Below the pieces are notes generated by a model, which worked only from the letters and a program-made list of their open reading frames with translations, ran no database searches and was not told where the DNA came from. A program made the translations under genes and the position numbers. 64,000 nucleotides of DNA from Achromobacter sp. B7 (GTDB lineage Bacteria; Pseudomonadota; Gammaproteobacteria; Burkholderiales; Burkholderiaceae_B), in the NCBI RefSeq assembly GCF_003600685.1, contig NZ_CP032084.1, positions 4,092,001 to 4,156,000 of the forward strand, read 5' to 3'. This document shows, one piece after another, positions 35,643 to 44,220 of the stretch (position 1 is the first letter of the stretch; each line of letters opens with the position of its first letter).

Positions 35643-37027
35643 GCGGCCCCGCCATCGACATCGCCCGCCAGGTCGCCAGCGGTGAACGCAGCGCCCTGGC
35701 GGTGTTGGACGCCACCTTGGCCCGCGTGCGCGAACGCGACCCCGCGTACAACTGCTTTACCGCCGTGACCGAAGCCCGCGCGCGCCAGGAAGCCGCCGCC
35801 ATCGACGCGCGCCGCGCGCGTGGCGAAGCATTGCCGCCGCTGGCAGGCGTGCCCTACGCCGTGAAAAACCTGTTCGACATCGCTGATGAAGTGACCTTGG
35901 CAGGCGGTCGCGTCAACGCCGCCAATCCGCCCGCCGCGCAAGACGGACGACTGGTCGCGCGGATGCGGGACGCCGGCGCGGTCCTGATCGGCGCCTTGAA
36001 CATGGACGAACACGCCTACGGCTTCACCACCGAAAACACGCATTACGGCCCTTGCCGCAACCCGCACGACACCAGCCGCATCGCAGGCGGGTCCTCGGGC
36101 GGCAGCGCGGCCGCCGTGGCGGGCGGGCTGGTGCCGCTGACCCTGGGGTCGGACACCAACGGATCCATCCGCGTGCCGGCCTCGCTGTGCGGCGTCTTCG
36201 GCTTGAAACCCACCTATGGCCGCCTGCCGCGCACGGGGTCGTTTCCGTTTGTCGGCAGCCTGGACCACCTGGGCCCCTTTGCCGCCAGCGCCAGCGACCT
36301 GGCCGCCGCCTACGATGCGTTGCAAGGCCCGGACCCGGACGATGCCGCCTGCGCGCAGCATGCCGTGGACCCCGTGTTGCCCACGCTAGCCTCGGGCGCG
36401 CGCAAATTGCGCGTGGCCGTGCTGGGCGGCTACTTTGCCGACTGGGCGGGCCCACAAGCCCGCCGCGCCGTCGAGATCGCCGCGCGCGCGCTGGACGCCA
36501 CCGCCATCGTCGACATGCCCGGCGCCACGCAAGCGCGCGCCGCGGCCTTCATCATCACGGCGGCCGAAGGCGGCGCGCTGCATCGGCGCAAGCTGGTCAC
36601 GCATTACGACTACTACGAACCCTATTCGCGCGACCGCCTGGTCGCCGGCAGCCTGGTGCCCGCCGCGTGGGTGCAGCAGGCGCAACGCATCCGCCACCGC
36701 GTCTACCGCGAGGCCATGGCGCTGTTCGACCAGTACGACGTGCTGATCGCGCCCGCCACGCCCGTGTCCGCCACGCCCATCGGCACCGACTGGCTGACGC
36801 TGGCCGGCAAGGAACTGCCCGCGCGAGCCAGCATGGGGCTGCTGACGCAACCCATCTCATGTATCGGCCTGCCCGTCTGCACCGCGCCCACCTGGCCCGA
36901 GACCGAACACGACGGCCACTTGCCACTGGGCGTGCAATTGATCGGCGCGCCTTGGCGCGAAGCCGATTGCCTGGCCGCCGCCTACGCGCTGGAACACGCC
37001 GGCGCGGCGCGCGTGCGCCCGGTCTGA
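35639..37027 (+). CDS. AtzE/HpxY-like amidohydrolase
   Basis: An amidase-signature enzyme of 462 residues starting at GTG 35639. The Ser-cisSer-Lys triad is visible: Lys in VPYAVKNLFDIADE near 74, then GGSSGGSAAAVAGG near 149 and TLGSDTNGSIRVPASLCGVF near 165-184. Best match is the AtzE family: AtzE hydrolyses 1-carboxybiuret in cyanuric acid breakdown, and the HpxY relative belongs to oxalurate catabolism. No atzD or atzF homolog is seen, nor hpxW. The substrate therefore is a ureide or carboxylated urea, undetermined. Confidence 0.88.
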   Translation: MSGPAIDIARQVASGERSALAVLDATLARVRERDPAYNCFTAVTEARARQEAAAIDARRARGEALPPLAGVPYAVKNLFDIADEVTLAGGRVNAANPPAAQDGRLVARMRDAGAVLIGALNMDEHAYGFTTENTHYGPCRNPHDTSRIAGGSSGGSAAAVAGGLVPLTLGSDTNGSIRVPASLCGVFGLKPTYGRLPRTGSFPFVGSLDHLGPFAASASDLAAAYDALQGPDPDDAACAQHAVDPVLPTLASGARKLRVAVLGGYFADWAGPQARRAVEIAARALDATAIVDMPGATQARAAAFIITAAEGGALHRRKLVTHYDYYEPYSRDRLVAGSLVPAAWVQQAQRIRHRVYREAMALFDQYDVLIAPATPVSATPIGTDWLTLAGKELPARASMGLLTQPISCIGLPVCTAPTWPETEHDGHLPLGVQLIGAPWREADCLAAAYALEHAGAARVRPV

Positions 37028-37091
37028 GATTTCTTTTCATCGCCTTCCGCCACCGTCCGACCGTCCCACCACTCGACATCCAAGGCCCGTT

Positions 37092-37799
37092 ATGGAATCC
37101 GCATTCGCCGCCATCGACATGCCCCGCACCCTGGCCGACACCGCCTACGGTGCATTGAAACGGGACATCCTGGATTTCCGGCTGGCGCCGGGCGATCGCT
37201 TTACCGAAACCGAAATCGCGGACCGGCTGCAAGTGAGCCGCACGCCGGTGCGCGAAGCGCTGTTCCGGCTGGAGCGTGAAGGCTATCTGGAGGTTCGGCA
37301 ACGCAACGGCTGGCTGGTCAAGCCGTTGGACTTCAATACGCTGGACCACTTCTACGAACTGCGCAGCGTGCTGGAAACCGCCGCGGTCCATGCCTTGTGT
37401 TTGCCGGCCCAGGGCCCCGATCCGCTGCGCGCGCTGCAATCATTGGCCGACACCTGGCTGGTCGCGCCAAGCGACCGGTCCAGCGACGGCGAATGGCTGG
37501 CCGACCTGGACGAACGCTTTCATATCGACTTGGTGGCGGCTGCCGGCAACCCGGAGATTGCACGCGTGCATCGCGCGGCCACCGAGCGCATCCGCATCGT
37601 GCGTCGCCTGGACTTCACGCTGCAAGACCGCATCGACAACACTTATGAAGAACACGGCGCCATCCTGCGCGCCGTGCTGGCCCGCGACGGTGCCGCCGCT
37701 GCGCAGCTGCTGCAAGCGCATATCCGCGACAGCCAAAGCGCGGTGCGAAAGATCACGCTGCACCGCTTGTATTCCACCCGTCCCGCCAAGGCGGCGTGA
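37092..37799 (+). CDS. GntR-family (FCD) transcriptional regulator
   Basis: 235 residues. The winged HTH is classical (FTETEIADRLQVSRTPVREA, then REGYLEVRQRNGWLVKPLD), followed by an all-helical FCD domain with metal/ligand-binding Asp/His residues (FHIDLVAAAGNPEIARVHRA; EEHGAILRAV). FCD regulators commonly repress catabolic operons and release on binding a pathway acid. It lies 64 bp after the amidase, in the same direction, so it is likely an operon member. Candidate sites are at 32622-32633 and the ACCA-N3-TGGT repeats. Confidence 0.92.
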   Translation: MESAFAAIDMPRTLADTAYGALKRDILDFRLAPGDRFTETEIADRLQVSRTPVREALFRLEREGYLEVRQRNGWLVKPLDFNTLDHFYELRSVLETAAVHALCLPAQGPDPLRALQSLADTWLVAPSDRSSDGEWLADLDERFHIDLVAAAGNPEIARVHRAATERIRIVRRLDFTLQDRIDNTYEEHGAILRAVLARDGAAAAQLLQAHIRDSQSAVRKITLHRLYSTRPAKAA

Positions 37800-37812
37800 C
37801 GGGCACAAGGCA

Positions 37813-38355
37813 TCACCCCGCCCGCAGCCACCGTTGCAGCACCCGAGAAATCACCGGTATGCAGATGAACACCATAATCGGCGTCAATATCACGCTTGTG
37901 ATCAAGACGCGCCAGAACACCGGCAGCGCGCTCAGATGCTCGCTGACCAGAATCGAGAACACCAGCAGCACCGGAAAGTACGCCAGCCAGATGCTCACCG
38001 CTTGCTTCCAGCGCGGCGGCGCGCTGGCGGCCTTCGGCGCAAACCAGCCGTCCGTGCCTTTGACGCGGTGTTCATGGCTGGCCCGCACCAGGTTCGCCCC
38101 GCGTTCCAGCCACATGCGGCGCGGCAAGGATTTTTCCCACCGCAACAGGCTCGCCTCGTCGGTGAAGCGCAGCACGATCTGGTACTGATCGCCCCCTTCA
38201 GGCGGTTGCAGCACTCCCGATCCCAAAAATCCGGGAAACCCCGCCGCCAGGATTTCGCCCTGGCGCATCCAGGACAGAAAATCGCTATAGCGTTCGGGCG
38301 CGATATGGCGCGTGACCAGCATGGTGACCGGGGCGGAAACAGCGGAACTGGACAT
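37813..38355 (-). CDS. Antibiotic biosynthesis monooxygenase-like protein with two C-terminal TMs
   Basis: 180 residues. An ABM-like ferredoxin fold (VTMLVTRHIAPERYSDFLSW, YQIVLRFTDEASLLRWEKS) covers about 12-95. It is followed by two membrane helices (AVSIWLAYFPVLLVFSILVS and VLITSVILTPIMVFICIPVI). This membrane-anchored ABM form is common but uncharacterised. ATG 38355 with AGGAG seven bases upstream is preferred to ATG 38373. It lies opposite the operon strand, between the GntR gene and the hpxZ-like gene, and interrupts their co-transcription. Confidence 0.85.
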   Translation of the reverse strand: MSSSAVSAPVTMLVTRHIAPERYSDFLSWMRQGEILAAGFPGFLGSGVLQPPEGGDQYQIVLRFTDEASLLRWEKSLPRRMWLERGANLVRASHEHRVKGTDGWFAPKAASAPPRWKQAVSIWLAYFPVLLVFSILVSEHLSALPVFWRVLITSVILTPIMVFICIPVISRVLQRWLRAG

Positions 38356-38494
38356 GACGGAACTCCTGGGCAACGGTGTAGCTTGTTATGCAGTGTTAAC
38401 CCTAGCAATCCCCGTGCCAGCCTTGCGGTGCAGCATTCCCCTGGCGTGAACGACATCAACGCGTTGCGCGCCGAAATTTGCGCACCGCAACACA

Positions 38495-38507
38495 CACCAT
38501 ATTGGTG
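38495..38507. promoter_or_regulatory. Palindrome upstream of the hpxZ-like gene
   Basis: CACCA-TAT-TGGTG lies 48 bp before the start at 38555. The core ACCA-N3-TGGT matches the one at 32511-32521 upstream of the transporter, suggesting a shared regulator. Confidence 0.45.
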
Positions 38508-38554
38508 ATTACCCCTACACAACGCACCATGCCGGTGCATGCGGAGAAACAGAG

Positions 38555-38929
38555 ATGGACATCAATTTGCCGGACGTCGTGGCCGAGGTCACCGCCGCTT
38601 TCGAGCGCTACGAAACCGCGCTGGTGACCAACGACGTACAGGAACTGGACACGCTGTTCTGGAACAGCCCCCACACCTTGCGCTACGGCGCCGGCGAAAA
38701 TCTGTACGGCTATGAGGCCATCCGCGAATTCCGCGCCGGACGCTCGCCGCAAGGCCTGGCACGGCGCGTCCTGCGCACCGCCATCACCACGTATGGCACG
38801 GACTTCGCCACCACCAACATCGAATTCCAACGCGAGGGCAGCGACCGCATCGGGCGCCAAAGCCAGACCTGGATGCGCACGCCCGCAGGGTGGCGCGTGG
38901 TGTCGGCGCATGTCAGCCTGATGGTGTGA
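38555..38929 (+). CDS. AtzH/HpxZ-like protein (DUF3225)
   Basis: 124 residues, opening [20 protein letters not shown] and containing [20 protein letters not shown] and [20 protein letters not shown]. It has the SnoaL/NTF2-like cone fold seen in DUF3225, whose members are HpxZ (oxalurate catabolism) and AtzH (1,3-dicarboxyurea deaminase after AtzE). Together with the AtzG/E-like genes at 35460-37027 it completes an AtzG-E-H type set, though placed 1.5 kb away and behind an opposite-strand gene. It has its own upstream palindrome. Confidence 0.88.
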   Translation: MDINLPDVVAEVTAAFERYETALVTNDVQELDTLFWNSPHTLRYGAGENLYGYEAIREFRAGRSPQGLARRVLRTAITTYGTDFATTNIEFQREGSDRIGRQSQTWMRTPAGWRVVSAHVSLMV

Positions 38930-39109
38930 CCCGTTGAAGGGCGACGCGCGGCCGCGGCGCTGTCACCGACATGGCGCGCGCGGCCAAGCCGCTGGCCTGC
39001 TCTGCCGCAGGACGGCGGGGCTCGCATTAAGACATAACGCGACAATGATTGAGCGCGTCGCCAAGCAGGTCTACACTGGCTTTTCCCTTTCCCGTTGGAG
39101 CATTTGCCC

Positions 39110-39664
39110 ATGAGCACCTACAAAATTGCAGTTTTCGTCGGCAGCCTGCGTGCCGCCTCGATCAATTTGCGATTGGCTCGTGCGCTGGAAAAGCTGGTTC
39201 CCGCAGACTTCAAGTTCGACTACGTCAGCCTGGGCGACATCCCGCTGTACAACCAGGACAACGAAAACAATCTGCCCGCCCCCGCCGCCAAGCTCAAGCA
39301 ACAGATCGCCGACGCGCAAGGCTTGCTTTTCGTGTCACCCGAACACAACCGCTCGCTGCCCGCCGCGTTGAAAAACGCCATCGACTGGGGCTCGCGCCCG
39401 TGGGGCCAGAACTCCTGGCCGGGCAAGGCCGCCGGCATCGTCGGCGCATCGCCCAGCGCCGCCGGCACGGCGATGATGCAGCAGCACTTGCGCAACATCC
39501 TGGCCGCCGAAGGCGCCATCGCGCTGACCACGCCGGAAGTATTCCTGCAATATTCCGACGGCCTGATCGACGACCAATACACGATCACCAACGAAGGCAC
39601 CCGCAAGTTCCTGCAAGGCTGGGTCGACCGCTACGTAGACTGGGTCAAGAAACTGAACACCTGA
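39110..39664 (+). CDS. NADPH-dependent FMN reductase
   Basis: 184 residues from ATG 39110 (MSTYKIAVFVGSLRAASINL). The flavodoxin-like phosphate loop is GSLRAASINLRLARAL near 10-25, and FVSPEHNRSLPAALKNAIDW near 75-95 is the second FMN-binding motif. The family reduces FMN or quinones with NADPH and supports flavin monooxygenases or redox stress defence. It is followed by a strong terminator and stands alone. GGAG lies 12 bases upstream, slightly far. Confidence 0.93.
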   Translation: MSTYKIAVFVGSLRAASINLRLARALEKLVPADFKFDYVSLGDIPLYNQDNENNLPAPAAKLKQQIADAQGLLFVSPEHNRSLPAALKNAIDWGSRPWGQNSWPGKAAGIVGASPSAAGTAMMQQHLRNILAAEGAIALTTPEVFLQYSDGLIDDQYTITNEGTRKFLQGWVDRYVDWVKKLNT

Positions 39665-39730
39665 TTGCCGCCGCAGCCGGCAGGGCCACGCCCACCGGCG
39701 CCGATCGCCCGATCTACCTCCGGGCGATCA

Positions 39731-39761
39731 AGCCCCCTGACACGTCGGGGGGCTTTTTTTT
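39731..39761 (+). terminator. Intrinsic terminator after the FMN reductase gene
   Basis: AGCCCCC / GGGGGGCT stem with a 9-nt loop, followed by eight T residues on the plus strand. Confidence 0.9.
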
Positions 39762-39805
39762 GCGCCGCGTTTGTGGGGGCTGGCGCCGGGGCATGACTGG
39801 ATGAG

Positions 39806-39897
39806 CCAGATTTGACCCGATCGAGCCAAATCTGGCCCGCTACAAGTCGTTGATAAGACGCAGGTTATTTTTAATCGAGCCAACTCTGGCTCGATTT
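39806..39897. repeat. GAGCCA-type repeats and hairpins in the 487-bp gap before the T6SS effector
   Basis: GAGCCAGATTTG, GAGCCAAATCTGG and GAGCCAACTCTGG occur in succession. The first two form the perfect inverted repeat CCAGATTTG/CAAATCTGG (39806-39835). The third forms TCGAGCCA-ACTC-TGGCTCGA (39875-39894) followed by TTTC, a terminator-like hairpin. Nothing else is evident between 39762 and 40151 apart from a GGGGAG ribosome site for the effector gene. Confidence 0.7.
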
Positions 39898-40151
39898 CTC
39901 GTGAAAAGCGGGCGTTTTCCGGGCATGGCACCAACCGCATGCCACTACAAGCCCGCCAATTTCGCCGCAAGCCATTGATATCGCGCGTCTATTTTCAAGA
40001 TTCGGTTTCATGGCACGGATGTTGCATTGCTCCGACATCGGACCAGCGCGAGCGCGTACCTGTCGAACGTGCCGCGCGCCGATCCGAACGCTTGACGGCA
40101 TGCCGACGGCATTGCGGTCGTGACGTGTTGGCATTTACGGGGAGTTGCATC

Positions 40152-43100
40152 ATGGGTTCGCATGCGGGTTCGTTCGCCTATCAGGCTCGGCTGGCGGTAT
40201 TGGAAACCATGGCGGTGCCGGTCGGTACTTGCCGCGCGTGCGAGCGCAGCGGGATGCCGATCCTGTTGCTGCGCGATGCGGCATTGCCGCCGGGGCCGTC
40301 CCCCTTCGATCCCGAACAAGACCGCGTACGCATCGATATGCAGCCGGGCAACTATCGCCTACTGCGCGAAGGGTTTGTGTATGTGCTGCTGGATCAGGAA
40401 ATCTGGCACGCGTACCAAGTCACCGCCGACGGGCACATGCGCCAATATGATCCGTACCGAATGCCCGGGGGCACTCCCCGCCCCTTGTCCAAGGCTTGCA
40501 CGGGTGTAGGGCACGACGTGCGCGCTTCGTTCATACACGTCGACACGAAGGCCTACAAGGAAGCGTGGATCGCGTTCTCGCAAGATCGGTGGCCTGAGCC
40601 GGTGTTGGATGCCTACAAGGCGCAGACGGCGCCATCCGCGCGGTTCTTGAAAGTGGACCTGGCAACGTTGCGAGAAACGCCCCAAACGGTATTGCACGGG
40701 TTGAAATTCGCCGATGGGTTTCTGACCGATCACGTGTGGGAATACCGTTACGACGGGGAAGATTTCGGCAGCCGGCATGCGGTGCGTACACGTACCCCCA
40801 GGTTTGTGCCGATAAATGATTACGTCGACGACATCGCAAAGACGCAAGGCCTGCCGCAAGGTGTGCCGGTATTGGCGTTGCCCGATCCGGTGGGCGCGGT
40901 GTTGGAATTCAATCAACAACGCCATTTGTTGATTAACGACCGGCTCGCATGGGCGGGCAATGCCGAACGGCAGTATCTGCTTTTTACATCGGCGGCGCTG
41001 GTGCAGATCAGAGAGTTGGAGAAGACCTGGGCGCACACGCAAGCGGTACAGGAAGTCGAAAAACAGATCGAATACCGCCGACAACATAATGACCATCCGG
41101 TGCTGGGCACGCGTTCCCATTTGCCGCCGGTGGATGTCCCACGAGAAACGGAGATCGCAGCCAGGCGCATCACGGCTGAGTATCACGAACGCCTGGAACA
41201 ACGCTACAGCGAGCCGCGTCGCAAGCAGTTTCAGGACATGCACGATAAGGAGTGGCAGCGTCGGCAAGGACAGATAGATACGATGGCGGCCCGCTATGTC
41301 GCATGGCTGCAATCCCTGGCCTGGCTGCGCATTGCACGGTACGACTACTCGGCTACCGATCCGCACTCGGCAGCGGCGTACACCAAGATGGTGGCGGCCT
41401 GCCTGGACGGCGGCCCCAGCGAAGCGCCCCCGGTTGGTGGCGCGGATCTTGGTCCCACGCAGCAGCTGTGGAAGGCCTTGCTGGAAAACCCCGACAGCAT
41501 TCTGTACCAGGCGCTACTGGCCAAGAACGCCCGCCTGCTCGAAGGCCTGCGTCCCACTTTTACGGAAGGCTTCAAGGCCAATGATTCCGGCAAGCTGTAT
41601 GCCGCCATCAAAGACGTGATGGCCTCGCAAGAAGGCGAGATGTACCTACGCAGCACCGTAAGGGACGCGGCGGGCCAACTGCAAGGCGCGATGATCAACG
41701 CGATGACGGTGCTGGAAGCGCGAGCGCAAGAACGGCTTCTGCCCGTCGCGACGACAGTTCATCAAGCCGCCCTGCTGCTATACGAGCGCACCCAGCTACT
41801 GCGAGTTCAGATCGAACTGACGCTGGGCGAGTATCAGGAATTACTCACTCAACAAATTCGCCAGCAATACGACAAGGCCGCGAAGGAGACCGGCAAGAAG
41901 GCCCGTGCGCTGATATTCAGCGGCATGCTGACCTTGCCCGGCCCGGCTCAGAACCACATATTCAAAGCCACGTTCTGGGTGGCGGATAACGCAGAAGGGT
42001 TGAAAGAAAAGCTAATTGCCGTGTCGGACGCTGGCGCAGACGCCATGGACACTGGCTGGCGCAGCGTGGTGGTGGGCCTTGGAAGTTTGGAGCCTGAGGC
42101 ACACGCGGTAGTCGGGCAACTACGAACCACGGCTGCGGATGCAAAGCTACGAGCACATACGGCTTTTGTGGGTATGCGCGGGATGGCGAACATGGACGTG
42201 GCGTTGTCCATGGGCGCGTTGTTCTTTCAACAGGACGGGCTTAAGGCCAGTTTGGACGACTTGGATCGCGTGGCGGGCGGCCGATACCGCGAAGCCGTCT
42301 CTGGCGTGGCCGCAAGCGCGGCGGGCGTGATGGGCGTCGGAATCGAAGCAACGGGCGTGGCGATACGAAGCGTGGCCCAGGCGATGGAGAAAGCCTCGAT
42401 CGCGCAAGCGCACGCGGTGAATGCACTGGCCGTGGGAAAGGGACTGATTCGGTTTGGTGGCGTGACCAGTGCGCTGTCGGGAGCAGCGGACGCCGTGCAG
42501 TTCGGCTTTGCGGCTTATAGAAATCAACGCGCCGGCGACTTCCCCGCAAGGAGTCTCTACAGCTGGGCTGCGGGATTCGCGCTAACAGGCGGTGCGATGG
42601 GCGCCGTAGCCGCTTATTACGGCTTAAGTTCACTGATGGGACCATTAGGTTTAGCGATTGCTCTGGGCCTGGCCGCCTACGCCAGCTCGCAAAGTGCCAA
42701 AGACCATCAGTCCACCGCGTTGGAAAAGTGGTGCAGGAGATGCTATTTCGGAGTGCACAACGAATCTCCCGCGGTTTGGTGGAATGGCGCAAAAACTGTC
42801 ATCACCGTCCCGCCCTCCCCCAGCCTTGAAGCCGAATTGGTCAAAAACGAGGCGGCCAATAACGATCAATACACGGCCATCGGCGCGCTGAACGCAGCAA
42901 TTTTGGGCCTGGATGTGGCGGCAGAGTTCGTTAACAACCCCCAGCCAACACTGGATATCTCCAGCGTAGAGCCGATCTGGTCGCAAGCGCTTGTATACCG
43001 CATTCGACTTCCCGCGTGGGATCCAGGACTCTCTGCGTACACGATGCACGTGAGCTTAAAAAGTTACGACGGCAACCACATCGCCGTTGTTGAACAGTGC

Positions 43101-43328
43101 AACGCTTCGGCGTCGGTGCAATTGTCTCGGCCCCAGAAGCGCCCGAGCTACCACGTAGATGCCAACGCCGCGCGTATGCCGACGTCTATGAATCCGTTGA
43201 TTGCCGGAACTCTCATTCTGGCTTTTCTGGAACGGGACATTGAGTCCGCAACCGTCAAGGCGAAATACTGGCCCGACAAAACTCAGCCCGAATTGTTTGC
43301 AGAGCTGGTGCTAACCACTCTTCGATAA
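40152..43328 (+). CDS. VasX-like T6SS effector with MIX-type N-terminus
   Basis: A 1058-residue protein from ATG 40152 with GGAG seven bases upstream. The N-terminus holds CRACERSGMPILLLRDA (27-43) and YRLLREGFVYVLL (68-80), which fits the hRxGhhYhh core of the MIX marker and the toxin VasX N-terminal region; members of the BTH_I2691 group look alike. A long helical middle follows, rich in AEYHERLEQRYSEPRRKQF-type segments. Hydrophobic stretches lie near 715-745 (GVAASAAGVMGVGIEATGVA) and 803-845 (AAGFALTGGAMGAVAAYYGL). This suggests a pore- or membrane-acting toxin, delivered by type VI secretion. No other T6SS gene (vgrG, hcp, tss) is in the window. The next gene encodes its likely immunity protein. 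Composition and codon choice look less GC-biased than the surroundings, suggesting transfer. Confidence 0.82.
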   Translation: MGSHAGSFAYQARLAVLETMAVPVGTCRACERSGMPILLLRDAALPPGPSPFDPEQDRVRIDMQPGNYRLLREGFVYVLLDQEIWHAYQVTADGHMRQYDPYRMPGGTPRPLSKACTGVGHDVRASFIHVDTKAYKEAWIAFSQDRWPEPVLDAYKAQTAPSARFLKVDLATLRETPQTVLHGLKFADGFLTDHVWEYRYDGEDFGSRHAVRTRTPRFVPINDYVDDIAKTQGLPQGVPVLALPDPVGAVLEFNQQRHLLINDRLAWAGNAERQYLLFTSAALVQIRELEKTWAHTQAVQEVEKQIEYRRQHNDHPVLGTRSHLPPVDVPRETEIAARRITAEYHERLEQRYSEPRRKQFQDMHDKEWQRRQGQIDTMAARYVAWLQSLAWLRIARYDYSATDPHSAAAYTKMVAACLDGGPSEAPPVGGADLGPTQQLWKALLENPDSILYQALLAKNARLLEGLRPTFTEGFKANDSGKLYAAIKDVMASQEGEMYLRSTVRDAAGQLQGAMINAMTVLEARAQERLLPVATTVHQAALLLYERTQLLRVQIELTLGEYQELLTQQIRQQYDKAAKETGKKARALIFSGMLTLPGPAQNHIFKATFWVADNAEGLKEKLIAVSDAGADAMDTGWRSVVVGLGSLEPEAHAVVGQLRTTAADAKLRAHTAFVGMRGMANMDVALSMGALFFQQDGLKASLDDLDRVAGGRYREAVSGVAASAAGVMGVGIEATGVAIRSVAQAMEKASIAQAHAVNALAVGKGLIRFGGVTSALSGAADAVQFGFAAYRNQRAGDFPARSLYSWAAGFALTGGAMGAVAAYYGLSSLMGPLGLAIALGLAAYASSQSAKDHQSTALEKWCRRCYFGVHNESPAVWWNGAKTVITVPPSPSLEAELVKNEAANNDQYTAIGALNAAILGLDVAAEFVNNPQPTLDISSVEPIWSQALVYRIRLPAWDPGLSAYTMHVSLKSYDGNHIAVVEQCNASASVQLSRPQKRPSYHVDANAARMPTSMNPLIAGTLILAFLERDIESATVKAKYWPDKTQPELFAELVLTTLR

Positions 43329-43388
43329 CGTGCGCGACTCGCTATGTGCATAGGCCCCTAGTCGCCCCCTTTTTTCAGAACCGGAATT

Positions 43389-44168
43389 ATGGCAAACCAA
43401 AGACCTTTACTTGATAGACCATATCGGGGGTGGCAATGCGATTTAGCCGCCCCCATGGACGGCGAGCGCGCTGAAGTCCAGCCCCATCATGCCCCTACAC
43501 TCAACGCGCTCAACGACGCCTATCTGGAGATTTCCCGTCGCTCTACAAAAATGCGCGGGCTATTAATGTTCTTCGCCATCTTTCCAATCTGCTTCACCTT
43601 AGCTGTGCTGGCTATGGCCTGTAGCAGCTGGGAGCACGGCATCGTCTTCTCGTTGCAAATCCTGGCACCGGGCATCATGACCGGCGCCATGGCATACCTC
43701 TGCATACGCATAGACACCGCCATCCCGCGCGACGAGCCGGTTCGTTTTAATCGTTTACGCCGAACCGTATACGTATACAGCTTTGAACAGATCTGGTGGA
43801 ATCCATTCGCGAAATGGCAGGTCACTACGAAATCCTACGATTGGGCCGACCTGCGTGCCGAAGTCTGGCGGCAACGGGGGGCCACCGGGCAAGGCGGCTT
43901 GATGATTTCGTGGGGCGTATCCGTGGCCGTCGTCAAGCCCGGCACAAACCACGTCATCGACCGGTTTCCTTTAAGCGTCTACCAGGACGAAGGCAGTTCC
44001 TGGGATTACGTGCGCGCCTACATGCAGTACGGGGTCGACGCCGTGCCACCGGTACGAGAGTTCAACGACCCTAACGAAGTGCCCTCCCACAACCTGGCGC
44101 TTCGTCTGGCGCCGAAGGTCGAATGGCCGGCTGCGATGGATGTGGAATCGCGGACGGGTCCGGCTTGA
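43389..44168 (+). CDS. DUF6708-like membrane protein, putative immunity partner
   Basis: 259 residues with two adjacent membrane helices (GLLMFFAIFPICFTLAVLAM near 57 and IVFSLQILAPGIMTGAMAYL near 86). The soluble part contains PVRFNRLRRTVYVYSFEQIW and a terminal acidic stretch. The layout resembles DUF6708 proteins, repeatedly found beside VasX-like effectors. Immunity in the inner membrane is inferred from position (60 bp after the effector, same strand), size and the two TMs. No signal peptide or other domain is seen. Confidence 0.7.
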   Translation: MANQRPLLDRPYRGWQCDLAAPMDGERAEVQPHHAPTLNALNDAYLEISRRSTKMRGLLMFFAIFPICFTLAVLAMACSSWEHGIVFSLQILAPGIMTGAMAYLCIRIDTAIPRDEPVRFNRLRRTVYVYSFEQIWWNPFAKWQVTTKSYDWADLRAEVWRQRGATGQGGLMISWGVSVAVVKPGTNHVIDRFPLSVYQDEGSSWDYVRAYMQYGVDAVPPVREFNDPNEVPSHNLALRLAPKVEWPAAMDVESRTGPA

Positions 44169-44220
44169 CCGGGGGGTTTGCGACACGTACTACCGCCCGC
44201 GCCCTCGACGCCATAAATAC

